Shown here: positions 35,855-44,207 of the stretch, in pieces | How the letters are laid out: each line of letters opens with the position of its first letter | Position numbering within the stretch: position 1 is the stretch's first letter | Source: Deltaproteobacteria bacterium | Lineage (GTDB): Bacteria > UBA10199 > GCA-002796325 > JACPFF01 | Direction of reading: 5' to 3' | DNA length: 64,000 bases | Assembly (NCBI GenBank): GCA_016183065.1 | Contig: JACPFF010000004.1 | Span: 1-64,000, forward strand | Translations under genes and position numbers: made by a program | Notes under the pieces: generated by a model | Told to the model about the DNA's origin: nothing | What the model saw: only the letters and a program-made list of their open reading frames with translations | Database searches by the model: none

Positions 35855-37615
35855 CTATTTTCCGCACGTGGCATTGATGATCGCCTGATCGACGTGGTAC
35901 TTTTGCAGGAAGGCGCGGCGTTCGGTGTGCATCTGCGTGACCCATGTTGCGTATTCCGCTTCGCGACCGGTCTTGGCAAAGAACCGGCGCGGCTCCAGAA
36001 TTTCGGCTGGAACGACCGCCAGCAAGGCCGCATTGGCCTTGGCATCCGGGTCGGGGATTTCGTAGCCAAAATCCGGGTCTTTTTTCCAGACCACGGTTCC
36101 GCTGAAGAGGGCCTCCAACAATGCCGAAGAATGGCGGATCTTGACCTTCAGGGCCTTGCCCGCATCTACCTCACGCTCCGTACCGCCGATATAGCCGGTG
36201 TTCATCATCCACATCTGGCAGGCGGGCATGGTCGCGGCCAATTCCTTGAAGCGCTGGGCCTGCAGGTCGTGTGAGAGCGGGAAGAAGGGTTGTGTAAAGG
36301 GGGATCGGGTCTTGCCGCGCTCTTTCCCGGCAGCAGACGTCTTTGACGTCTCTCCGAGCATGAAGAACCCCGCGGCCTGCTCCGGACTGGTAAACCGCAC
36401 CAATCCTGGCGTTGCCGCCAGTGGCCCCTCGTCACGGTTGAGCGTCCCCATCGAGCGGATCGGCGGAAGCGGTGTGGTCAGGTCTGCCGCGCCATGCACC
36501 GCGCTCAACGGGATGATCGAGCGGCCGTTCTGTGTCCACACCACAAAGTCCCAGCCATCCTTTGGAATCCCCTGCGCATCGAGGATCTCTGCCGTCGTGT
36601 TCTTCCCCGTGATGTAGGCCTCGACATGCTCTGCCGGTGCACCGGTGGCGATCAGTGTCTCTTTCCACTTCGCCACTTCTTGTGGTGTCAAGATCCCCTT
36701 GGAGAAATCGTATTTCCCATCGGCTCCCACAAAGACATTTTCCACCCACGCCGTGGGGTCGACGGTGCCGTTGTAGATGACCGGTTCCGATGCTGGCGTG
36801 AGCCCGAAGGTTTTGGCAAAACAGCCATTTTCCGTGACCGTATAGTCACCGCCCGGCCAGAGTGTGATCATGTCGTCCTGGACCGGCTGTGTCCCGGTCC
36901 CCTGCTTGCTAAAGGTTGTTGTGGTCTTTCCGGTCCCGGAGAGCCCCATAATCCCGACCGAGATCCGTTTTCCGCCGAGCTCGACCACTTTCGCGCCGGC
37001 GTGCATGACGAGGGCGCCCTCGTCATACATCGAGGCACAGAGCATCCGGAGGACCCCTTTCTTACTCTCGCCGAAATAGTCCGGGCCCATGATATAGGTC
37101 ACTCCACGGTCGAGATCGACGATGATCGCCTGTTTGCCAGGGAGGCCTTCTGCAGAACAGCCGGGTGTGAAGACAATCTGGAATGTCGGCGCAAAGGGGG
37201 CTTGTTGTTGCGCGGGCGATTCGACGTGTGCGCGCTCAAAGGCGAGGACCTGTTGCATCCCCGCAATGTTGGCGCCTTCGAGGGTGTAGAGCCACTCCAC
37301 GCCCACGGCATGCTTCCCCAGCCCATAGTAGCCTTCAATGGCAATCAATTGACCCTCTGTTTCAATGTATTCCCGCTGGCGTTCGATCAACCGCGCCGCC
37401 TCTGTGGGGCTGATGACCTTGTGGGAAAAGGTCGCGGCAGCACTCTCTTCGGCAATCACGTACGTATATGCCGCCATGCGGGCCTTGTTGCGACTGATCT
37501 TGTTGAGGTTATCGTGTGCGGTTTTGACAATGGGACCACTATGCCGGAGGGCGAGCTGTCGCAGGGTCGATTGGTCGGGGTTGCGCAGATATTCAACGGT
37601 GTAGGTCGTCGTCAT
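35855..37615 (-). CDS. pckA: Phosphoenolpyruvate carboxykinase (ATP)-type, divergent
   Basis: This 586-residue protein carries the PEPCK kinase-1a loop GLSGTGKTTT near residue 255, followed by VQDDMITLWPGG and ENGCFAKT, which align with the metal-binding DD and EGGCYAKT of ATP-dependent PEPCK. IPLSAVHGAADL, PEQAAGFFMLGETSKTSAAG and MMNTGYIGG also fit. The usual DDEHGW kinase-2 string is replaced, and the protein is about 45 residues longer than E. coli PckA, so it belongs to a divergent branch. Expected reaction: oxaloacetate + ATP to PEP + CO2. The start at 37615 is preceded by GGAGG. Confidence 0.8.
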   Translation of the reverse strand: MTTTYTVEYLRNPDQSTLRQLALRHSGPIVKTAHDNLNKISRNKARMAAYTYVIAEESAAATFSHKVISPTEAARLIERQREYIETEGQLIAIEGYYGLGKHAVGVEWLYTLEGANIAGMQQVLAFERAHVESPAQQQAPFAPTFQIVFTPGCSAEGLPGKQAIIVDLDRGVTYIMGPDYFGESKKGVLRMLCASMYDEGALVMHAGAKVVELGGKRISVGIMGLSGTGKTTTTFSKQGTGTQPVQDDMITLWPGGDYTVTENGCFAKTFGLTPASEPVIYNGTVDPTAWVENVFVGADGKYDFSKGILTPQEVAKWKETLIATGAPAEHVEAYITGKNTTAEILDAQGIPKDGWDFVVWTQNGRSIIPLSAVHGAADLTTPLPPIRSMGTLNRDEGPLAATPGLVRFTSPEQAAGFFMLGETSKTSAAGKERGKTRSPFTQPFFPLSHDLQAQRFKELAATMPACQMWMMNTGYIGGTEREVDAGKALKVKIRHSSALLEALFSGTVVWKKDPDFGYEIPDPDAKANAALLAVVPAEILEPRRFFAKTGREAEYATWVTQMHTERRAFLQKYHVDQAIINATCGK

Positions 37616-37733
37616 GGTCGCTTCCTCCAGACACGATGTTGCATGCCCCATGGTCTTCTCCTTTGCATCAGATACGCCGAAATGGCGCCCGAGAGCCGTC
37701 TAGTGGGACGAAACGAAGAATGCAAGGGGGAGA

Positions 37734-38471
37734 TTATTTGCAGATGACCGTGTCACCAGCGGTCGTGCAGACCATGACGCCCAAGGAGCGCAAGAGATGG
37801 ACATGGCGGGAGAGGGCCCCGATCTTCCCGAGATGGATGGTCATACTCTCCGGGTGCGCGTGTGCTTTGGCCAGCGTGACGAGCGGTTGCAGCGTGGTCA
37901 CCGGATTGCCGATCAATGCGATCGTCCGTAATTTTGGGAGCGATGCGAGCGGTGCCAGATCGGTGACCTTGTGACCGTTGATCCCGAGCTTTTCCAGTGA
38001 CGGGAAACAGTGGAGACCGACCAGACTGGTGATTGTCTCCGCGGACGAGGTCTTGGGGGTTTCAAGGATCGACAACGCGGACGCCTGTGCGAGTGGAATG
38101 TTGATCTGATTTCCGCCAAGGGCTGCGGAGATGGCGCTGCGCAAGGCGGCGTCTTCAATATTATTGGCAAGATCGCCGTCCCCATCGGGATCGCAGGGAG
38201 CCGGTGGTATGTCCGCACGACTGGTGCCGAGCGCCGCGATGGCCTGAATCCGTGAGGGGCCAAGGGCGGCAACAACGCCCAACAACGCCTCCTGTTGGGC
38301 GGTCGGTTGCTGCAGGGCCGTGATATTTCCCACTGTTGTGCAGAAACCGCCGAGATAAGATTGGCCGAGAGCGCATGGGCCTTGTGCCAGGGGCGACCCA
38401 TCGCCGCAGGCGACAGCGCTCAAGAGGAGTGCGATGACGAGCAGATGCCGTGTAGAAGAGACGATCCCCAT
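37734..38471 (-). CDS. Lipoprotein with short leucine-rich repeat segment
   Basis: About 245 residues from the ATG at 38471, with signal peptide and lipobox LLSAVAC. A Cys-bounded segment and a calcium-loop-like DPDGDGDLANN come next, then three leucine-rich units (FPSLEKLGINGHKVTDLAPL, SLPKLRTIALIGNPVTTLQPL). The C-terminal pair of Cys may form a disulfide. Probably membrane-anchored on the periplasmic or outer face; role unknown. It diverges from the E1 alpha gene. Confidence 0.75.
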   Translation of the reverse strand: MGIVSSTRHLLVIALLLSAVACGDGSPLAQGPCALGQSYLGGFCTTVGNITALQQPTAQQEALLGVVAALGPSRIQAIAALGTSRADIPPAPCDPDGDGDLANNIEDAALRSAISAALGGNQINIPLAQASALSILETPKTSSAETITSLVGLHCFPSLEKLGINGHKVTDLAPLASLPKLRTIALIGNPVTTLQPLVTLAKAHAHPESMTIHLGKIGALSRHVHLLRSLGVMVCTTAGDTVICK

Positions 38472-38665
38472 CACAATGGTTATCGGCAGCATACGGGGCA
38501 GGAGTTGCGCCGAAGTCTGCGGCACTCTTCTAACACATTGAAAATCAATGATGTTTTAGTCCTTCATCCCTCGCGATTCTCCCAAGATCTGCTCGATCGC
38601 AGTTGACGTTGCCTGGAGCGACAGTTATGGAAGGCCGCGCAATCATGCGAGAGAAGGGGGACGTG

Positions 38666-39688
38666 ATGAGTCCATGGAGTCTGCAAGTCCCTGAGAAAAA
38701 GATCTCCCAACACGACGCCTGTGCCATGTATACTTTGCTGTTGCGGACGCGTCTCTTCGAAGATGAAATCTACTACATCTGTGCGAATCAGACGCCGCAG
38801 CATCCCTTCATCGTCGGCAAAGGATACTTGAGTACGGGGCAGGAGGCGATCTCCGTGGGCTGTGCCTATGCGCTTGCCCCGGACGACTGGTTTGCGCAGA
38901 GCCATCGCGACATGGCCGCACATTTCCATCGCGGCCTCACGTTTGTCGAGGCGCTCTATCAATATCGCTGTACCACCAGCTCGCCGACCCACGGTCGCGA
39001 TGGCAACGTCCATTTTGCCAAAGAGGGGACCCACATGGTCGGATTCACGTCGCACATGGGGCAGAATGTCGCGGTGGCACTGGGCCTCGCCTGGGCACAG
39101 CGCTATCGCAAGACCGATCGGGTGGCACTGGCCACCTTTGGCGAAGGGGCGGCGCAACAGGGGATCATCCACGAGTCGATGAATTATGCCGCGACGTTTC
39201 AGCTCCCCATGATTTTTGTCATCAACAACAATCGCTGGGCGATCTCGGTCCCCGTCCAGGAGCAGACCTCGATCGAGGATCTGGCGATACGCGGTGCCGC
39301 CTATCACATACCGGCGACCGTGGTCGATGGGAACGATACCGTTGCGGTCTACCGGGCCGCGACTGCAGCCGTAGCGCTGGCACGGGCAGGGAGGGGGCCG
39401 TCGCTCATCGAGTGCAAGACCATGCGGGTCATGGGCCACGGGACGCACGATCCCGCCACCTATGTCCCGGCGGATGAGAAAACGGCATGGCGCGCGCGCG
39501 ATCCGGTCGTGCTGCTCAAGCGCGTCCTCTGTGAACGCGGATGGTGGTCCGACGAACGTGATACGGCGCTCCGTGCGGAGATTCGCGCGGAGCTTGACAC
39601 GGCGGTAGATGTGGCCGGCAACGATCCGCCCCCGGATCCTCGGATGGCGGTCCAGGACGTTTTTTCGACCCCGGTCCCCGTGGAATAG
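38666..39688 (+). CDS. 2-oxoacid dehydrogenase E1 component, alpha subunit
   Basis: This protein of about 340 residues has the thiamine diphosphate motif GEGAAQQG ... NNNRWAIS near residues 145-175 and the phosphorylation-loop region MGHGTHDP near 265, and resembles the alpha subunit of pyruvate or branched-chain 2-oxoacid dehydrogenase. It decarboxylates the 2-oxoacid together with the beta subunit. I prefer the ATG at 38666 behind GAAGGGGG; two ATGs 7 and 13 codons upstream are possible. It heads the E1a-E1b-E2 operon. Confidence 0.92.
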   Translation: MSPWSLQVPEKKISQHDACAMYTLLLRTRLFEDEIYYICANQTPQHPFIVGKGYLSTGQEAISVGCAYALAPDDWFAQSHRDMAAHFHRGLTFVEALYQYRCTTSSPTHGRDGNVHFAKEGTHMVGFTSHMGQNVAVALGLAWAQRYRKTDRVALATFGEGAAQQGIIHESMNYAATFQLPMIFVINNNRWAISVPVQEQTSIEDLAIRGAAYHIPATVVDGNDTVAVYRAATAAVALARAGRGPSLIECKTMRVMGHGTHDPATYVPADEKTAWRARDPVVLLKRVLCERGWWSDERDTALRAEIRAELDTAVDVAGNDPPPDPRMAVQDVFSTPVPVE

Positions 39689-39698
39689 GAGAACGATC

Positions 39699-40679
39699 AT
39701 GTCGGAGATGAATTACATGGAGGCCATTCGGGACGGGCTTCGGGTGGCCATGAAGGCCGATGAACGGGTCTACATTTTTGGCGAAGATCTCGGACCATAT
39801 GGGGGGGTCTTTGGTGTCACCAAGGGCCTCTTCGAAGAGTTCGGTGGCCCGCCGCGGGTCCGCAATACGCCGCTTTCCGAGGGGGCGATCATCGGGGAGG
39901 CGATCGGGGCGGCGTTGGCGGGACTGCGGCCGGTGCCAGAGATCCAGTTTTCCGATTTCATTACCTGCGCCATGACCCCACTCATCGATGTGATGGGGAC
40001 CTATCGCTATCGCTTTGGGACGAATATTCCCGTCACGATTCGGATGCCGTCGGGCGGGGGGATGAGCATCGGCCCCTTTCACTCCAAGTCGCTCGAGGCG
40101 TGGTTTGTCCATTCGCCGGGGTTCAAGGTGGTGATGCCATCGACCCCGCGAGATGCCAAAGGCCTCTTATTGGCGGCCATTGAAGATCCAGATCCCGTCC
40201 TCTATCTTGAACACAAACGACTCTATAATCGCGTCCACGGAGAGGTCGAGGACGGTTACTTTACGGTGCCGCTCGGCGAGGGCCTTGTGAAACGCGAGGG
40301 GAAGGATCTGACCGTGGTGACCTATGGCGACATGGTCTACACGGTGCTCGAGGCGGCGACACAATTGGAGGGCGAGGGTTACGACATTGAAGTCATCGAC
40401 TTGCGCACCATCTGGCCGTATGACGAGGCCCTGGTGAATGCCTCCATCGCCAAGACGAACCGCGTCATTGTTGTCCATGAGGCGGCCAAGATTGGTGGCT
40501 TTGGCGGCGAGATTGTGGCGCGAATCAACGAACAGTGTTTTGCATCGCTTGCCGCGCCGCCGTTACGGGTTGCGGCCAAACATACGCCGCCTCCCTCGCA
40601 TCCGGTGTTGGAGCGCATCTTTCTGCCGCAGGTCGAGGATGTGGTGGCCGCCGCCCGGAAATTGTTGACCGAATATTGA
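39699..40679 (+). CDS. 2-oxoacid dehydrogenase E1 component, beta subunit
   Basis: This 326-residue protein matches E1 beta along its length: MSEMNYMEAIRDGLRVAM, FGEDLGPYGGVFGVTKGL with the ThDP-activating Glu near residue 58-60, SEGAIIGEAIGAALAG, and the C-terminal VIDLRTIWPYDEA. The ATG at 39699 has GGAG upstream. It forms the alpha2beta2 E1 with the previous gene. Confidence 0.95.
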   Translation: MSEMNYMEAIRDGLRVAMKADERVYIFGEDLGPYGGVFGVTKGLFEEFGGPPRVRNTPLSEGAIIGEAIGAALAGLRPVPEIQFSDFITCAMTPLIDVMGTYRYRFGTNIPVTIRMPSGGGMSIGPFHSKSLEAWFVHSPGFKVVMPSTPRDAKGLLLAAIEDPDPVLYLEHKRLYNRVHGEVEDGYFTVPLGEGLVKREGKDLTVVTYGDMVYTVLEAATQLEGEGYDIEVIDLRTIWPYDEALVNASIAKTNRVIVVHEAAKIGGFGGEIVARINEQCFASLAAPPLRVAAKHTPPPSHPVLERIFLPQVEDVVAAARKLLTEY

Positions 40680-40698
40680 ATGGGAAAGGAGTGGTCCG

Positions 40699-42006
40699 GT
40701 GGGGACATTCGTGGGACTGCCCATGCCGCAACCTGGCGAGACGATCACCGAAGGGACCGTGGTCCGGTGGATCAAGGAGGTCGGGGATACCGTGGCCGAA
40801 CAGGAACCGGTTGTGGAACTGGAGACCGCCAAGGCCGTGTATGAATATGGCTCCCCTATTGCCGGGACGCTCGTCAAGATTCTCGTCGACGCCGGAGGCG
40901 AACAACAGGTCGGGGAGCCGTTGGCGGTTTTGGAGTGCCAGGAGAGCGCGGCCAAAAAATATTTCCGGCTCGGGGTTGGGATTCCTCTCGATGCCGAAGG
41001 CCGGACAGTGGCGCCAGCGGCGCCACCGATGACGAAGGCATCGCGCGCGACGACACCGGAGTCGCGCACGGCAACCACAGCCGGAGAGGAACGGACCTTT
41101 CTTCCCCCCTTCATTCGCACGCTTGCGGCAGAGCATGGGATTGGAGAGGTGATGCTCCGTACGATCCCCGGGACTGGTGCCGACGGCCGGTTGACCAAGG
41201 GGGATCTGCTCCGCTATGTCGCACAGCAGCGCCCGGGGGAGGGAACACCGGCGAAAGGGACGGCACGCGCCAATCTCCCGCCACCACTCCAGGGAAGTCA
41301 GCGTGTCGAACCGACACCGCTCCGGCGTCGTATTGCGGGGAACATGATCCTGGCCACACAGCAGATTCCGCACGCCGGGTCGGCGGTGGACGTGGATATG
41401 ACCGATCTCCTCGCCCTGCGCGAACGCGGCAAGGCCGGCTTTGCCAAGCGGCATGGCGCGAATTTACGTCTCGCACCATTCTTTCTCTTTGCCGTGCGGG
41501 AGGGGCTGCATCGTTACCCGGTCTGCAACAATTTTTATTTCATCGGGGCCGACGGGCGACACTGGATCGAAGAACATCCCTTTATCAATCTTGGCATGGC
41601 GGTTGGTACTGACAAAGGCCTGATCGTGCCCGTGTTGAAGGGCGCTGAGGCCAAGGACTTCCTCACCATCGCGAAAGAGAGCGACGCCCTCATGCAAAAG
41701 GCCATGGCCGGCAAACTTACGCCCGATGAGCTCTCCGGCGCGACCGTCACGGTGAACAACCCCGGGGCCTTGGGGAGTATTCACGGTCACCAGATCTTGC
41801 CCTATCCACAGGCGGTGATCCTCGGCTTCCAGGCCATTTGTGAACTGCCGCGATATGTCGCAGGCCACTGTGTGCCCCGTCAGATCATGGAACTCTCGAT
41901 CAGCTTCGATCACCGCCTGGTCGATGGTGTTGAGGCGGTTGGACTCATCACAACCTGTAAGGCGATCCTGGAGCATCCGGGGGAGTCCTTCACGGAAGCG
42001 GCTTAG
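40699..42006 (+). CDS. Dihydrolipoamide acyltransferase (E2) of a 2-oxoacid dehydrogenase
   Basis: This 435-residue protein has one lipoyl domain (about residues 1-78, lipoylated Lys in ETAKAVYE near 47), a linker, and a peripheral subunit-binding domain (PFIRTLAAEHGI ... GADGRLTKGDLLRYV, about 133-175). The catalytic domain, beginning at TPLRRRIAGNM, ends with SFDHRLVDGVEAV, which holds the HxxxDG motif. It transfers the acyl group to CoA. It starts with GTG behind GGAG. No E3 gene follows, so lipoamide dehydrogenase must be encoded elsewhere. Confidence 0.95.
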   Translation: MGTFVGLPMPQPGETITEGTVVRWIKEVGDTVAEQEPVVELETAKAVYEYGSPIAGTLVKILVDAGGEQQVGEPLAVLECQESAAKKYFRLGVGIPLDAEGRTVAPAAPPMTKASRATTPESRTATTAGEERTFLPPFIRTLAAEHGIGEVMLRTIPGTGADGRLTKGDLLRYVAQQRPGEGTPAKGTARANLPPPLQGSQRVEPTPLRRRIAGNMILATQQIPHAGSAVDVDMTDLLALRERGKAGFAKRHGANLRLAPFFLFAVREGLHRYPVCNNFYFIGADGRHWIEEHPFINLGMAVGTDKGLIVPVLKGAEAKDFLTIAKESDALMQKAMAGKLTPDELSGATVTVNNPGALGSIHGHQILPYPQAVILGFQAICELPRYVAGHCVPRQIMELSISFDHRLVDGVEAVGLITTCKAILEHPGESFTEAA

Positions 42007-43907
42007 TTGTCGATGAGCATCGGATCATACCAGAATTTTATCTCCTTCTCCGCGGTCTGATTGCCGGATGTTGCCGTGATGGTGCACTTTCCAGCATCCG
42101 ATTGATAGGCGATCGGTTTGGTGGCATATTTGACAGTCAGCCAGTATTGGTCTTGGACGCTGGCCTTCAGTGTCTGTGCCATTTTCAGTTCTGATGCGCT
42201 CCCGCCGAACCCGTTAACGCTGGGGCCTGCACCATAATGCTCGGGGCAATCCACTGTGACTTGGATATCGTTCTCCAGCCCACCAGTGATCTTGACCTTC
42301 GGGAATTCGTACTTGCTCGGGAGACTCAAATCGAGGGTCTTGCAATACTCAAATGACTGACACTTGAACGGTGTTGCTCCCGTCAGTTCCAGCGTATTCG
42401 CCCAGGCAAAATTGACCGGGGTGATGGTGAGGGGGGATGATGGTGGTGGTTGTGTGATCAATGCCGGATCGAGCCCAATCGTCATGGTGATTGATTGGCT
42501 TTCAGGAAAGGCCTTGACGACCAGTGTGCAGGTGACAGGATCTGGTACATCGGTCATTGTGTAGCCCTCGCCATAGTTATATTGAATATGGACCCGATAG
42601 AGGTTTTCTCCATCCTCGTTGGTGACTTTGCTGCCACCGGGATAGAAAGCAAATTTTGGAAAACCATCACAATTCTGGAAATAAAAGTCGTAGGCAAACG
42701 ATGTGCCTCCAGTGATCTTGATCAAGGGTTGCGTGGATGACCCGGTGACCATGGCCTCCAGCACCGAGAACGGCCCGGTCGATTTCTTGGCAGTCAGCGG
42801 TTCTCCAGAGGCGAAGGGCGATACCGCTTCGACCTTCAACGGCGATGGTGGCGGCGGTGGTTCTGGCAGTGGCTCGGGCTCAATATACCACTTCATCTTC
42901 AATTTCAGTGTACTGGTCAGTCCTCCTTTGCCGGTCGCCACGAGGTCACAGGTCTCGAGATCGTCTGCTTGCGGCGGGGGTGTGAGTTCAGAATATGCAT
43001 ACGTGATGTTCAAGGTGTAATGGTCGATCACGGGATCGGGCGTGAGTGGTACGACAAATGTTGGGACAATCACGACGTTCGGGGCGTGTGGCGAGCAGTT
43101 TTTCACGGTCGGTAATATCATCGGATCGACAAATGTGATTTTCACCTGCGGTGGTTCCACGTTCCAGGCCTCTGATGCAGTTGCGAAGACCACGCCATCT
43201 GGCGATGACACGGATTTCACAATCGAGAATGTGGCAGTGGCCACGCCATTCTGCGCGGTGATCCCGAAATTCCACCCGCCAAAGAGCGGTTTCTTCAGAT
43301 CCTCCGGTGGTGGCGGTTGTGGGGCATCTGTGGCCGTGACGCCCCACGGAATCGTCAGCGTGAGGATCCCGGTTCCGGCAGTAATGGTGATGGTCTCGGT
43401 CGTGCCATCGGCCGGTACGGTGCCATACGCATAGTGGGCCTTGATCTGATACTGCCCGCTCGGACCGTGTGCATCGAGGACGCACGCAATGTTCTCGGCC
43501 TGCTGTGCGGAACAGATGATCTGCGGCGGCACCGTGGGAGGGGCGATGGCGATGATTGGCCATGTGCCGTCCGCCGTGAGTGCCACCGCCTTGCCTGGGT
43601 CATACCCAACGATTGTGAGAGCATCTGCCGTGCCGGCCATGAGCGTGACGGTCGCTTCCGGGATTGGGAGCGGTGTCTCCGGCGGCGGAGGGATTGGCGG
43701 TAGCGGTTCCTGACCGGGCGGTACGACGACCGTCGGTGTCGTCGTCCCCGGGAGCATGATATCGAGTGCAGACGGGATCTCCATCGGTCCGGTGGGTGGC
43801 GGCTCGTGATAGCCAGGCCCGCTGCAGCCCAAGAGAAGGAGCACGCAGAAGGGGCCAACCCAGGTTGGGCGAAACGAGCGCATATTTCGTGTGAATGCAA
43901 AGGACAT
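42003..43907 (-). CDS. Large surface lipoprotein with four Ig-like repeats and Pro-rich linkers
   Basis: This 634-residue protein has a signal peptide and lipobox LLLLGC near residue 28, a Pro-rich stalk, and four beta-sandwich-like repeats of about 130 residues. Each contains a pair of Cys and the pattern VKITGG/F...Y.L.I.YAY...C.L..., and Pro-rich linkers such as PPPPPSPL separate them. It is a likely extracellular display protein. The stop overlaps the E2 stop by 4 nt in convergent orientation. Family unknown. Confidence 0.75.
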   Translation of the reverse strand: MSFAFTRNMRSFRPTWVGPFCVLLLLGCSGPGYHEPPPTGPMEIPSALDIMLPGTTTPTVVVPPGQEPLPPIPPPPETPLPIPEATVTLMAGTADALTIVGYDPGKAVALTADGTWPIIAIAPPTVPPQIICSAQQAENIACVLDAHGPSGQYQIKAHYAYGTVPADGTTETITITAGTGILTLTIPWGVTATDAPQPPPPEDLKKPLFGGWNFGITAQNGVATATFSIVKSVSSPDGVVFATASEAWNVEPPQVKITFVDPMILPTVKNCSPHAPNVVIVPTFVVPLTPDPVIDHYTLNITYAYSELTPPPQADDLETCDLVATGKGGLTSTLKLKMKWYIEPEPLPEPPPPPSPLKVEAVSPFASGEPLTAKKSTGPFSVLEAMVTGSSTQPLIKITGGTSFAYDFYFQNCDGFPKFAFYPGGSKVTNEDGENLYRVHIQYNYGEGYTMTDVPDPVTCTLVVKAFPESQSITMTIGLDPALITQPPPSSPLTITPVNFAWANTLELTGATPFKCQSFEYCKTLDLSLPSKYEFPKVKITGGLENDIQVTVDCPEHYGAGPSVNGFGGSASELKMAQTLKASVQDQYWLTVKYATKPIAYQSDAGKCTITATSGNQTAEKEIKFWYDPMLIDN

Positions 43908-44130
43908 GCCAAACTGACACGTCTGAAATTCTAGCGGTTATTGCGGCTCTCCCGCCAAAATCTGCCATTTCATTGACGTTTCTTCTCAGAATGAGGCGGG
44001 CGCGAATGCGGCATGATCCTCGCCCTGTAGACACCAGTCTCCAGCACGACAACATCCTGGTACCGATCATCGGCACTTTTTCTATCTTGCAGCGACGACC
44101 AAACTCCATTAACGGAGCGAGCGGATTATG

Positions 44131-44207
44131 GTGGCTGTAGCTCAGCCGGTTAGAGCGCCAGGTTGTGGCCCTGGAGGCCGTGGGTTCGAATCCCATCAGC
44201 CACCCCA
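44131..44207 (+). tRNA. tRNA-His(GTG)
   Basis: Acceptor GTGGCTG/CAGCCAC, discriminator C with the extra G(-1) available at 44130, anticodon stem CCAGG/CCTGG with loop TTGTGGC (anticodon GTG), T arm GTGGGTTCGAATCCCAT, and encoded CCA. Its 3' end overlaps the last codons of the serine recombinase on the other strand, marking the left end of the island. Confidence 0.97.

Noticed and set aside
36494-37747. 417-codon plus-strand open frame
   Set aside because: Antisense to the PEP carboxykinase gene, without family similarity.
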